64,000 nucleotides of DNA from CALUTH01 sp964452495 (GTDB lineage: Bacteria > Cyanobacteriota > Vampirovibrionia > Gastranaerophilales > Gastranaerophilaceae). The stretch lies in NCBI GenBank assembly GCA_964452495.1, contig CAYVMC010000003.1, forward strand, positions 51,124-115,123, given 5' to 3'. Below, one piece after another: positions 18,501 to 26,967 of the stretch; positions within the stretch are counted from its first letter, which is position 1, and every line of letters begins with the position of its first letter. The notes under the pieces are model-generated. The model saw nothing but the letters and a program-made list of their open reading frames with translations, was not told the origin of the DNA and searched no databases. Both the position numbers and the translations under genes were made by a program.

Positions 18501-18784
18501 TAACTCCCGTCATAAGATGTAGATGACATATATGTCATATTTTCAACACCATTCAGCTTATTTTCAAGTACCGTTGCAACAGAAGACTCAATAACTTCAG
18601 CACTTGCCCCCTGATATGTAGCAGACACATTAACTTGCGGAGGAGTAACATCCGGATAACTTTCCTGCTTTAATTCAAGAATTGAAATTATACCCAGAAT
18701 TACAATACAAACCGATATTACAAGTGCAAAACGCGGTTTCTTTATAAAAAAGAATAATTTATCTTTATCAAATATCTGTTTCAT
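15536..18784 (-). CDS. RND efflux pump inner-membrane transporter (HAE1 family)
   Basis: Proton-driven AcrB/MexB-like transporter, 1082 residues, twelve membrane helices in two homologous halves with large periplasmic loops. The proton-relay aspartate pair is visible in GVVVDDAIVVIENV of helix 4, and GFIPDEDQG opens the second half, as in AcrB. N-terminus FFIKKPRFALVISV is canonical. It starts with a one-base overlap on the adaptor gene stop. Substrates probably include drugs, bile acids or other amphiphiles, but specificity cannot be read from sequence. Confidence 0.96.
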   Translation of the reverse strand: MKQIFDKDKLFFFIKKPRFALVISVCIVILGIISILELKQESYPDVTPPQVNVSATYQGASAEVIESSVATVLENKLNGVENMTYMSSTSYDGSYSLTLYFKVGSNKDVNLMNVQNRIQQVLSQLPEDVQRTGVTAISRSSGSGAIILTLYPESGNWSQLDLTNYGSIYIKDELKRVDGVADVSVFGGGDYSMRIWLDPQKMAGLNVSTSEVQTAITDQNTQVTAGALGQLPTDEKNALQLTLKTQGRLDEVEQFENIIIRSNMDGSNVRIKDIARVELGAESYSNLGLVNGKPSAVVVISQLPDANIINLSKAVGAKVDELNSKLNNGIKILYVKDDATFIHESMKEVELTILLTALIVVIIIFLFLGDPMATLVPCITIPVSLIGTFFALNIMGMSINLLTLFALVLAVGVVVDDAIVVIENVKRHIEEGKSAVIATQLTMEEVGSSLVAMAMVLMAVFVPIIFMGGMTGVMYKQFAVCIAVSIAISAICALSLSPAMCSHFLEDKHSKIKNTGNKTTLFSSLKEKISYESQIWVKKFNDFFVKVEDFYMEYVKKFVYDKKLVAIFYISIVVLTLFSFKLISTGFIPDEDQGVLIASITLPDGASLSRTEEVSTKFVEGIRDIEGINEEKLTVFGGDGSVNQSTVIIQLDDYADRKVGVIDWVKRKIKGQATDLSHVAILNKVRAVAANTKEASIVAFSPPAINGMSMMGGFEFQMLSKGEYTPQELETWANKLISAANQNSSLSSVYTSFQANVPQYIVEIDYAKALAQKVDLQELYSTLSSMLGTYYVNDFNKYDRVFKVQLQAESKFRDKATDLSGIYVKNTNGVMVPVLSIIKLKQTIGTASISRYNQYKSVQIQGQEAAGKSSGDAMNAMEEVANSVLPDDIGFDWSGTSAQEREASGQTAMIVGLALLFVYLFLVALYESYTIPVAVLLISPIAVLGALLFQMMINQSFDIYSQVGMITLVGLAAKQSILIVEFAKEEHEKHGLPVKEAAIKAAKLRFRAIMMTELAFILGVMPMLFAAGAGANSRISVGSTVIGGMIAACTLGAVLTPAFYVIVQDIVDKFPTKEITEEDLEL

Positions 18785-19959
18785 TAATTATTTCCTGATG
18801 TTTCCGATTCACCGTCAGTTTCTTTCGTTTGAGGAATGGATTTAAGTTTTTGACCTTCAACAGAAATGTTCTGAATACCAGAAACAACAATTGTATCATT
18901 AAGACTAACTCCGCTCTCTACAATCCAATTGCTGTCTATATCATCAGACACTTCTATATTTTTTCTAACAGCCTTATTATCTTCAACTGCCCAAACATAA
19001 TACCCGCTCATTGCATCCCCTTTTGTACATGCCTGCGGCACAGTAATATACTCAACTTCCTGCGGAGCAACAAGCTTAACTTTCATATAAGCACCAGGCA
19101 TCAGCCATAAACGAGAATTATCAAATACCGCCCTCATACTAACAGAACCTGAATCCTGATCGATTTTATTGTCAATAAAATTGATGGTTCCAACCTTGTC
19201 GTACAATTTTCCGTTATCCAATTCTACATAAACTTGAACATCCTTAAACTGATCACTTGCTTTTATCAATCTTATAAAATCGTTTTCTTTAAGGCTGAAA
19301 GAAACATAAATAGGATCAAGACTTGCAACATTAACAAGCGAACCTGATGTCGCCGTAACATAGTTTCCTTCTGTTATATTAACCTTACCTATCCTGCCGT
19401 CAATAGGAGATCTTATGTCCGTATACCCCAAATTGACCTTAGCCAACTCATACTGCTGTTTTGCAGCATCCAGTAATGCCTGATTTTGATTTCTTAAAGC
19501 AAGACTTTGATCAACATCAGAACGACTTATCAAGTCTTCTTTAATAAGTGCATTTGCTCTATCTAATTCCTGCTGTGCATTAGTTAAAAGGGCACTGTAC
19601 TGATTAACAGATGCACGTGAGTTATTTACCTCTAACTCATATTCTCTAGGATCAATCTTAAATAAAATCTGACCCTTTTTGACAAAATCACCTTCCTTAA
19701 AATATTTTTTAAACAAAAATCCAGGAACTCTTGCAACAAGATCTACTGAATATACTGCTTCAACCCTGCCAGTTGCTTCAGCTGAAACATTTACCTTTTT
19801 TATTTGAGGATGATCAACTATAACCTCTTTAGGAGCTAATAATGATCGTTTTTGTAATATACCTGAAATGGCTCCGGATATTTTATTATATACAATAGGT
19901 ACTACAATGACTAAAAGTACAATAGCAGCCATGTGTTTTCTGGTTAATTTTATACTCAT
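18784..19959 (-). CDS. RND efflux periplasmic adaptor (MFP)
   Basis: Membrane fusion protein linking the RND pump to the TolC-like channel. N-terminal membrane anchor (about 10-28), lipoyl half-motif around VDLVARVPGFL, an alpha-hairpin coiled coil (about 100-175), second lipoyl half (YTDIRSPIDGRIGKVNITEG), then beta-barrel and membrane-proximal domains. Two ATGs stand in tandem; the binding site GGAGAGG abuts the first, so the second (19959) has proper spacing. No lipobox cysteine. It is first in the operon; no adjacent repressor gene is seen. Confidence 0.94.
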   Translation of the reverse strand: MSIKLTRKHMAAIVLLVIVVPIVYNKISGAISGILQKRSLLAPKEVIVDHPQIKKVNVSAEATGRVEAVYSVDLVARVPGFLFKKYFKEGDFVKKGQILFKIDPREYELEVNNSRASVNQYSALLTNAQQELDRANALIKEDLISRSDVDQSLALRNQNQALLDAAKQQYELAKVNLGYTDIRSPIDGRIGKVNITEGNYVTATSGSLVNVASLDPIYVSFSLKENDFIRLIKASDQFKDVQVYVELDNGKLYDKVGTINFIDNKIDQDSGSVSMRAVFDNSRLWLMPGAYMKVKLVAPQEVEYITVPQACTKGDAMSGYYVWAVEDNKAVRKNIEVSDDIDSNWIVESGVSLNDTIVVSGIQNISVEGQKLKSIPQTKETDGESETSGNN

Positions 19960-20207
19960 CATCCTCTCCAGCCCTGATTTTATAATTCAATCTTTATTAG
20001 CACTAAGAATTTTATCATAATTTATTGGTAAATCGAATACACATCTTAGTGGAATTTTCTACGAAATATCATGCAATAAATACAAAATATCCACACAAAT
20101 TTAAATTGTAAACAAATATTAAAAGAATTTTTTGTGTGCTTATACACCAAATAATAGCATCCTGAAAATGCAAAATATACCAATAATTACAAATAAGACT
20201 TATTACA

Positions 20208-20236
20208 TTGAAAAATGATTAATTATGAGTTATAAT
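20208..20236 (+). promoter_or_regulatory. Sigma-70-type promoter of the 58-aa gene
   Basis: TTGAAA at 20208-20213, a 17-bp spacer and a perfect TATAAT at 20231-20236, 31 bases before the ATG. The region 19960-20207, between this and the divergent efflux operon, is AT-rich with no other gene visible. Confidence 0.7.
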
Positions 20237-20267
20237 TATAGTGTTCCCAATTACATAGGAAATAAAT

Positions 20268-20444
20268 ATGGATTTAAACCAAGTAAACAGCGAGCTTAGT
20301 TCGCAAATGGTAGAAATAGCGTTTGCTGTACAAGGAATAAAAGCCCAACAACAAACAATGCAAATAGCCGGTAATATTATCGAAGACGTTGCTGAAATTT
20401 CTGCTGAAGCACTTGCTAAGTATTCTGCAGAAGTAAATCAATAA
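20268..20444 (+). CDS. 58-residue helical protein, perhaps YjfB-like
   Basis: A short gene that general gene finders may miss. The protein starts MDLNQVNSELSSQ, is rich in Ala, Gln, Ile and Glu, and is predicted to form two helices without a membrane segment. Its own promoter lies upstream and the start follows AGGAAA at good spacing. The MD-L pattern followed by a Q-rich helix faintly resembles the YjfB putative motility proteins, but the similarity is too weak to assign. Function unknown; reality supported by promoter, binding site and coding-like composition. Confidence 0.65.
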   Translation: MDLNQVNSELSSQMVEIAFAVQGIKAQQQTMQIAGNIIEDVAEISAEALAKYSAEVNQ

Positions 20445-20517
20445 CAATATAACGCACTCTTTGAAAGCATTCATTTGTTCTGCTTTCCCCTGAGAGCAAA
20501 AAAACATTATACTATGC

Positions 20518-21159
20518 TCAAAACGGGGTAGCCGCCGCAAAACAAAGGATATTGTTAATCCCGTTATATTTCAGCTCATTTACCATAACTTCAAAAGTAG
20601 AACCTGTAGTTGAAATATCATCAAATAATAAAAGCCCGCCGCCGCTATATTCATCTTTATTAACTTTAAACGCACCTTTTAAGTTTTCTAAACGCTCAAT
20701 GCGGCTTAATTTATACTGGGGCTGAGTTTCCTTTACACGGGTAATAATATTTCTATTCACACTATACCCGCTCAACTTCGCAAATTCATCTGCTATCAAT
20801 TCAACCTGATTATACTTTCTTTTCTTTAATCGTTTATGGTGCAACGGTACCGGAACAATAATAAAATTTCCTTTTATCCCTAAATCTTTCCAGTACTCAT
20901 ACATAAATTTTGCAATATAAACCGCCATTTCCTTCTGTTTATGATACTTAAGACCACGTATCATTTTCTGCATATTCTTATTATATTTCCCCGCACAGTA
21001 TATATTCACTCCGGCAACAAATTTACAAGGATTAGGCATACACGTTTCAAGCGAACTATAACACTTCGTACAGAGTTTACTGTTCTCAACCGATGAACCA
21101 CAACAGTAACATTTCTGTTTGTATATAAGATCTAATAATAAAGTTAAAAATCTCTTCAT
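20518..21159 (-). CDS. comF: ComF-family phosphoribosyltransferase-like protein
   Basis: 213 residues. An N-terminal zinc finger (C17, C20, C30, C33) leads into a type I phosphoribosyltransferase fold with the PRPP-binding motif LLLFDDISTTGST near 175-188, and the ComF block VPLHHKRLKKRKYNQ. ComF assists import of single-stranded DNA in natural transformation and is also found widely in species not known to be competent. Its ATG overlaps the permease stop by four bases (ATGA), so it is coupled to that operon. No other com genes are in the window. Confidence 0.9.
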   Translation of the reverse strand: MKRFLTLLLDLIYKQKCYCCGSSVENSKLCTKCYSSLETCMPNPCKFVAGVNIYCAGKYNKNMQKMIRGLKYHKQKEMAVYIAKFMYEYWKDLGIKGNFIIVPVPLHHKRLKKRKYNQVELIADEFAKLSGYSVNRNIITRVKETQPQYKLSRIERLENLKGAFKVNKDEYSGGGLLLFDDISTTGSTFEVMVNELKYNGINNILCFAAATPF

Positions 21160-22694
21160 ACCTGATTATTACGATTACGCTGCACATCCTCAATACGTTT
21201 TTGCCTGTAACCATAAAAGGCATAAATTAATACGCCTGCAAGCAGCCATAGCGGGAAATATATTGATGATTCATGCAACGACTTAAGCGAATATACCATC
21301 AGCCCGCCGCAAACGACTATACCCAGCACAGGGAATAGTGGAGAGAATGGAACCTTGAACGGTCTTCTTCTGTCAGGATCAGTTTTTCTAAGAATAAGAA
21401 CTGCAATACAAATAATAATGAATGATGTAAATGTACCAAAATTACAAAGTTCCGCAGAAATTCTCAAATCCATAAATAGCGAAAATACAATAACAGAAAT
21501 CCCTGCAAACCAAGTCATTACATAAGGAGTCTTAAATTTTCTATGTATCAATCTCCAGCCTTTCGGCAAAAATCTGTCACGACTCATTGCATAAAGTATT
21601 CTTGTAGTCCCAAGCTGATAAATCAAAAGCACTGACGTTAAAGCAGCAAGAGCTCCTACTGATATAAACCCTGCAAACCAATCCTTTTTAATAAAACTCA
21701 TAGCATGTGCAATAGGCGCCCCTGTATCAATTTGAGAAATTGGAACAATTCCTGTCAAAACAAGTGCGACACATACGTATAAAATAGTACAAATAGCAAG
21801 CGTACCGAGGATTGCAACAGGCAAATCCCTTTGCGGGTTTTCTGTTTCTTCCGCAGTCGTTGAAATAGCATCAAATCCTATATAAGCGAAAAATATTAAA
21901 AATGCACCCATAAATACACCTTCAAACCCGTTAGTCATAAATGGTGTCCAGTTTTCAGGCTTAACATAAAACGCACCTACAATTACAAAACTTATTATCA
22001 TAAACAAGTTAAGACCAACCATAATCCCTGCAACACGGGTTGATTCTTTAACCCCCCTAATAAGTAAAAGTGTGAGTGCAAGAACTATAAATACTGACGG
22101 GAGATTTATCGAAACAGGAATAACACCAAACAAATGCGGAACCTTATCATGTATATCCCAACCGTAAATCTTACACATTCTTAGCATTGAAATATAATCA
22201 TTCCTTAACCAGAGCGGAAAGTGTACAATAAAATCCGGAAGATACTGTTTAAACCCTCTTAAAAGCTGTACAAGATATCCCGTCCAGGCACTAGCCACAG
22301 TAATGTTTCCTATAGCATACTCCAGCATTAAAATCCAACCTACCATCCAGGCCATAAACTCGCCCATTGTAGCGTATGTATAAGTATAAGCACTGCCAGC
22401 AACAGGTATCATTGCCGCAATTTCAGAATAACAAAGAGCAGTAAAAACACAAGCTATAGCTGCCAATACCATAGAAACAATTATTGCCGGTCCAGCTCCG
22501 GCTGAATCAGGAGTCCCTACAATCGCCGTTCCAATAATTGTAAAAATACCGGTTCCAACAACCGCTCCAATACCTATTACTATCAGGTCAAATATATTTA
22601 GTGTTTTCTTTAATTCCGACTTCTTAGTTGCTTCTATTAACTCATCAGTACTTTTACGCTTAAGAAGGTTGTTTAGTAGTAAATTTAGTTTCAT
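21156..22694 (-). CDS. APC-superfamily amino acid permease
   Basis: 512 residues with about twelve membrane helices. The first helix carries the substrate-binding GIGAVVGTGIF motif, and FFAYIGFDAISTTAEE marks helix 6, as in cationic amino acid transporter (YfnA/CAT-like) proteins. Imports an amino acid, possibly a basic one, by ion symport or exchange. It is a close paralogue of the gene just upstream, from which it overlaps by 35 bp; the residues LLKRK after its start align with the same position in that paralogue, supporting this start. Confidence 0.9.
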   Translation of the reverse strand: MKLNLLLNNLLKRKSTDELIEATKKSELKKTLNIFDLIVIGIGAVVGTGIFTIIGTAIVGTPDSAGAGPAIIVSMVLAAIACVFTALCYSEIAAMIPVAGSAYTYTYATMGEFMAWMVGWILMLEYAIGNITVASAWTGYLVQLLRGFKQYLPDFIVHFPLWLRNDYISMLRMCKIYGWDIHDKVPHLFGVIPVSINLPSVFIVLALTLLLIRGVKESTRVAGIMVGLNLFMIISFVIVGAFYVKPENWTPFMTNGFEGVFMGAFLIFFAYIGFDAISTTAEETENPQRDLPVAILGTLAICTILYVCVALVLTGIVPISQIDTGAPIAHAMSFIKKDWFAGFISVGALAALTSVLLIYQLGTTRILYAMSRDRFLPKGWRLIHRKFKTPYVMTWFAGISVIVFSLFMDLRISAELCNFGTFTSFIIICIAVLILRKTDPDRRRPFKVPFSPLFPVLGIVVCGGLMVYSLKSLHESSIYFPLWLLAGVLIYAFYGYRQKRIEDVQRNRNNQV

Positions 22695-24264
22695 CTTTTT
22701 CTATTTCTTCCAGTGTATTATCCTGCTCAATCAGCCTGTTTTTCTTATACCCGTAGCAAGCATAAATAACTATGCCAACTATTACCCAAACCGGAAATAA
22801 CAGTGCAGAAAGCGAATGTTTTATAACCATTGAAAATACCATCAAACCAGTGCATAAAACGATTCCCGCAAGCGGAAACCAAGGAGAGAATGGAACTTTA
22901 AACGGTCTCGGTCTGTCCGGGTCAATTTTCCTCAAAATCAAAACTGCAACACAAACAATTATAAATGATGTAAATGTACCAAAATTACACAATTCTGATG
23001 CAATATTCAAATCCAAAGTAAGAGTTCCTATCATACAAACTACACCAACTACCCAGGTAAGAATGTGCGGAGTATTAAATTTAGGGTGAAGCTTTTGAAA
23101 TATACTCGGTAAAAAATTATCACGGCTCATTGCATATAGAATGCGTGTCGCAGCAAGCTGCAAAACTAACAACACCGAAGTTAGTCCAGCAAGTGAGCCT
23201 ATAGAAATTAAGCCTGCGACCCAGTTTTGCCCGACCATTTCCATAATATAAGCCATCGGCGCCTTTAAGAACTCCTGCGGAACCGGAGCACCATTAGTTT
23301 TCATAACCCCTGTTAAAACAAGTGCTACAAGAACATAAACAACTGTCGTTACTAGTAATGAGCCTATGATACCTATAGGCAAATCCCTTTGAGGATTTTT
23401 ACACTCCTCAGCAGCAGTAGCCAGAGCATCAAAACCTATATATGCAAAGAATATTATAAACGCTCCCATAAACATTCCCTGCAAACCATTTGGTGCAAAA
23501 GGAACCCAGTTTTCTGGCTTAACATAAAATGCCCCTGCTAAAACAAAAAGAGCTATTACACCAAGCTTGACAACAACCATAACAGCTGCCATTTTAGTTG
23601 AATCCTTCGTCCCTTTTATCAATATCATGGTAATTATTGCAACAATTGCAAATGCCGGCAAATTAATACAAATGGGAATACCACAAAAATGCGGAACTAC
23701 ACTCTCCGGATTAATCCCCTGAGATACCAAGTATTCACCTGCTGAACGAAAATCAGAAACAAGCCAGATTGGCGGATTTGTAATACATGCCGGCAGAACA
23801 TTTTTAAAGCCGTTTAAAAACTGCATAAAATGGTTTGACCAGGCACAGGCAACAGCAATATAACCTATTGCATATTCTAACATTAAAATCCAGCCTATCA
23901 TCCACGCTGCAAACTCACCCAAAGTAGCAAATGTATATATATAAGCCCCACCGGCAACCGGTATCATTGAAGAAAATTCCGAATAACAGAGTGCTGAAAA
24001 CACACAGGCTATAGCTGCAATGACCATTGACACCATTAATGCAGGACCTGCACCTGTTTCAGGAGTAGCTGCAGCAACACCAACAATAGCAAAAATACCA
24101 GAGCCGATAATTGCACCAACTCCCAGAATAATTAAATCCCAAACACCTAAAGTTTTTTCTAATCCGCCTTTTTCAGCCTCAGACATCATTTCATCAGGGT
24201 TTTTACGCTTGAGAAGGCTTCTCCAGAGAGAAGATTGTGTGTGATAGTTGTTTTTTTCTGTCAT
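22660..24264 (-). CDS. APC-superfamily amino acid permease, paralogue
   Basis: 534 residues, same architecture as the neighbour at 21156 (GVGAIIGSGIFAIVG in helix 1, FFAYIGFDALATAAEE in helix 6, ILRKIDPDRPRPFKVPFSP near the end). The two are a tandem duplication that has diverged, mainly in periplasmic loops. A short cytoplasmic C-terminal tail is rich in Glu and Lys. The start overlaps the glyQ stop by one base, so glyQ and both permeases are probably one transcript. Substrate unknown. Confidence 0.9.
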   Translation of the reverse strand: MTEKNNYHTQSSLWRSLLKRKNPDEMMSEAEKGGLEKTLGVWDLIILGVGAIIGSGIFAIVGVAAATPETGAGPALMVSMVIAAIACVFSALCYSEFSSMIPVAGGAYIYTFATLGEFAAWMIGWILMLEYAIGYIAVACAWSNHFMQFLNGFKNVLPACITNPPIWLVSDFRSAGEYLVSQGINPESVVPHFCGIPICINLPAFAIVAIITMILIKGTKDSTKMAAVMVVVKLGVIALFVLAGAFYVKPENWVPFAPNGLQGMFMGAFIIFFAYIGFDALATAAEECKNPQRDLPIGIIGSLLVTTVVYVLVALVLTGVMKTNGAPVPQEFLKAPMAYIMEMVGQNWVAGLISIGSLAGLTSVLLVLQLAATRILYAMSRDNFLPSIFQKLHPKFNTPHILTWVVGVVCMIGTLTLDLNIASELCNFGTFTSFIIVCVAVLILRKIDPDRPRPFKVPFSPWFPLAGIVLCTGLMVFSMVIKHSLSALLFPVWVIVGIVIYACYGYKKNRLIEQDNTLEEIEKDETKFTTKQPS

Positions 24265-25145
24265 TAATTATTTTCCTTACATAACGGAAATCCTAATTTC
24301 CGTCTTTGTTCTACATATAGATTTGCGACACCGGAAGCCATTGTACGCACTCTGTTTATGAAATTAATTCTTTCATCTTTTGAAATCACACCGCGTGCAT
24401 CAAGAAGATTGAAAGTATGTGAACACTTCAGCACATAATCATACGCCGGCAATACTAATTCTGCTTTAATACAATTATCAACCTCTTGCTGATAAAGGTC
24501 AAACAATTTAAATAATAACTCGGCATTTGAATACTCAAAATTATACTTTGACTGTTCAATTTCATTTTGAAGATAGATATCACCATACTTTAATTTGTTA
24601 TTCCACATAACATCATAGACAGATTCTTTGTTTTGAAGATACATGGCAATTCTTTCTAATCCGTAGGTAAGTTCAAGTGCGACCGGCTTAACCTCTAATC
24701 CGCCAACTTGTTGGAAATATGTAAATTGTGTAATCTCCATACCATCAAGCCAAACTTCCCAGCCTACACCTGCTGCACCCAAGGTTGGAGATTCCCAGTT
24801 ATCCTCAACAAATCTTACATCATGCTTGGATAAATCTATCCCCATAGCCTCAAGACTCTGTAAGTAAAGTTCTTGTGCATTATCCGGAGAAGGTTTTAAA
24901 ATAACCTGATATTGAAAATAATGTCCTAACCTATTAGGATTTTCACCATACCGTGCATCAGTTGGTCTGCGGCATGGCTCAACCATTGCTGTTGACCAGG
25001 GTTCCGGCCCCAGTGAACGTAAAAAAGTTGCAGGATTCATTGTAGAAGCACCTTTTTCTATATCATAAGGCTGTTGGATTATACAACCATAGTCCGACCA
25101 AAATTTTGATAAATTAAGTATTAAATCCTGAAAATTGAGAGCCAT
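24264..25145 (-). CDS. glyQ: Glycyl-tRNA synthetase alpha subunit
   Basis: Catalytic-core subunit of the bacterial alpha2beta2 glycyl-tRNA synthetase, which charges tRNA-Gly. Signatures: IIQPYDIEKGASTMNP, RRPTDARYGENPNRL, VEDNWESPTLGA, QFTYFQQVGGLE and the closing LCKENN. The chosen ATG begins MALNFQDL, aligning with the usual GlyQ start; earlier ATG (25160) and TTG (25181) codons are possible, and none has a clear binding site. The beta subunit gene glyS is not in the window, a separation also common in cyanobacteria. Confidence 0.95.
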   Translation of the reverse strand: MALNFQDLILNLSKFWSDYGCIIQQPYDIEKGASTMNPATFLRSLGPEPWSTAMVEPCRRPTDARYGENPNRLGHYFQYQVILKPSPDNAQELYLQSLEAMGIDLSKHDVRFVEDNWESPTLGAAGVGWEVWLDGMEITQFTYFQQVGGLEVKPVALELTYGLERIAMYLQNKESVYDVMWNNKLKYGDIYLQNEIEQSKYNFEYSNAELLFKLFDLYQQEVDNCIKAELVLPAYDYVLKCSHTFNLLDARGVISKDERINFINRVRTMASGVANLYVEQRRKLGFPLCKENN

Positions 25146-25316
25146 CCGTTTACCATACATTGTACTTTTTACACTCGTCAATTATATAGTTAAAAAAATT
25201 AAAAATCAAATTTTAATATTATATATCCTCTTAACTCAATCATTATAAGATTTTCAAGAGTTAGTTTTTAGTAAAATTTTCTTATTTTTTATGCATTTTA
25301 AACAAGTATACTTTAT

Positions 25317-25364
25317 TGTAAATTTTTGTAAAGTATTATATTTTATTTTGTCAATTTTTATTAT
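25317..25364 (+). promoter_or_regulatory. TGTAAA direct repeat and possible promoter of the AAA gene
   Basis: Two TGTAAA copies separated by four bases (25317-25322 and 25327-25332), then 26 bases to TATTAT at 25359-25364, 50 bases before the ATG of the AAA gene. The layout matches the boxes upstream of 33142 and 51654. AT richness makes chance occurrence a real possibility. Confidence 0.4.
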
Positions 25365-25413
25365 GTACTGGTTTTTGTATATATGTGTAGAAGTTTTTAA
25401 GGAAGTGTTTATT

Positions 25414-26967
25414 ATGTATAATGTTAACTTTGGAACGGAACAACAACAGCCGATAGTAAAATTTCCTGCTACAACGGCTCCCTACCGAGTACCAACACAA
25501 ACAGAAACTGTTGATACGTTCATACCATCAACATCTACCTCACAAATGCAACTTCAAAACAATGATTCTCTTATAGTGAGTAGTGATGACTCCTTCAATA
25601 CGGATATCAAACCCGCGGCAAATCCATTATCCGGTCAGGCAGGCAACATGCAGCAAAGACCTAATATTATGCTGCTTCCAATAAACAGACAAATGGCAAT
25701 GAGGCACCAAGAAAAAAAATTTGATTGGGATAATTTTTACAGAATTGCGGGACTTACAACATCTATTGTCCTTACAATTCTTATAGGTCTAAGCTTAAAA
25801 CCTATGATAGGAAGGTATTTCAAAAAAAGCTCAAGTGATTTATTCAAAAACTATAAAGATGACGCAACTATAATTGACTTTGATAAACTTCCGGGTATGA
25901 ATGATGCAAAGAAGAAATTTATAGAAAAAGTACTTAACCCTATTGCAGATAAAGAAATGTATTTAGCAGAAGGTGTTGAACCAAGCTTATTCTGTATATT
26001 GCACGGACCTCCGGGAACAGGTAAAACTAACTTCGTTCTCTCAGCAGCTAAAAAAGTAAATGCAGAAGTAGCAGAATTTCGGATGTCTGAAATTGGGTCT
26101 AAGTACATGAATGAAACATCCAATGATATGCAAGCCAAAGCAAATGCTATTATGGCTCATGCTAAAAAGCATCCTGATCAAGAATATTTTGTAGTCTTTG
26201 ATGAAATTGAGTCTATGTTAACTGAGATAAAAAAGGTAGATTCAGGTGCTGATCAAGATAGGCAGAGTGTGATTAAAACCTTCTTGCAAATTTTTGACGG
26301 TCTCAAAAAATTTAAGAATATAAAAATATTTGCAACCACAAATATGACACTTGATAAAAATACCGGCGTAATAGGCAATATGAATTCGGCTGCAATGAGC
26401 CGATTGGGAACAAAAATATTTATTGGAAACCCTGATAAAGAAGGCATAGCAGCAGCATTAAAGCTTTATCTCAACAAGTATCCATCTGCTAAAGAGTTAG
26501 CTAATAACGATGCCGCCATTGCCGAACTTACCAACGCACTCGAAAATTCTTCTTATCGCGATATCACATACATCATAGACGATGCATTAGATAAAATGAT
26601 GACGCTTAAAAGAAACGCAAAGAAAGCCAAAAAAGATCCAAATTCAGTAAAACTTACCAAAGAAACATTTATGGAAGCCATTAGAGATTTTGAAAAAAAT
26701 AACAAAAAATTAGGCAAAAATAGTACTCAATCCCCTTCTAATCAAGAGAATGTTCCTTTATCTCCAAAAGACTTTATAGATCTTCTCAACGAATTACAAG
26801 GGAAGTTTGCTGAAGGGAATATAATAAATATTAAACCTGAAAATATTAAACCTGAAAATATTACACCTAATGAGCTTGAAAAAGCAAAGCAAAAACTGGA
26901 TAAAATTCTCAATGATAAATCGGATACTTTTATGAATAAGTTAAAAAAGCCTAATCTTGAAGGCTAA
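25414..26967 (+). CDS. Membrane-anchored AAA+ ATPase, lineage-specific N-terminus
   Basis: 517 residues. N-terminal 100 residues are low-complexity (Gln, Thr, Ser), starting MYNVNFG; one membrane helix at about 110-128; AAA domain with Walker A GPPGTGKT at 198-205, Walker B FVVFDE at 259-264, sensor-1 Asn 310 and arginines near 330; helical lid to about 430; a C-terminal tail with a KPEN repeat. The ATG at 25414 follows AAGGAAG; an upstream open stretch from 25291 is very hydrophobic and lacks a binding site. The layout recalls Bcs1/AFG-type membrane AAA proteins, without the FtsH protease. The substrate is unknown. Confidence 0.8.
   Translation: MYNVNFGTEQQQPIVKFPATTAPYRVPTQTETVDTFIPSTSTSQMQLQNNDSLIVSSDDSFNTDIKPAANPLSGQAGNMQQRPNIMLLPINRQMAMRHQEKKFDWDNFYRIAGLTTSIVLTILIGLSLKPMIGRYFKKSSSDLFKNYKDDATIIDFDKLPGMNDAKKKFIEKVLNPIADKEMYLAEGVEPSLFCILHGPPGTGKTNFVLSAAKKVNAEVAEFRMSEIGSKYMNETSNDMQAKANAIMAHAKKHPDQEYFVVFDEIESMLTEIKKVDSGADQDRQSVIKTFLQIFDGLKKFKNIKIFATTNMTLDKNTGVIGNMNSAAMSRLGTKIFIGNPDKEGIAAALKLYLNKYPSAKELANNDAAIAELTNALENSSYRDITYIIDDALDKMMTLKRNAKKAKKDPNSVKLTKETFMEAIRDFEKNNKKLGKNSTQSPSNQENVPLSPKDFIDLLNELQGKFAEGNIINIKPENIKPENITPNELEKAKQKLDKILNDKSDTFMNKLKKPNLEG

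Noticed and set aside
20274..20540. 88-codon reverse-strand frame over the 58-aa gene
   Set aside because: No binding site; the + strand gene has promoter and binding site.
25291..25413. Upstream extension of the membrane AAA ATPase by 41 residues
   Set aside because: Very hydrophobic with AT-driven codons, no binding site; contains the candidate promoter. The ATG at 25414 has AAGGAAG.
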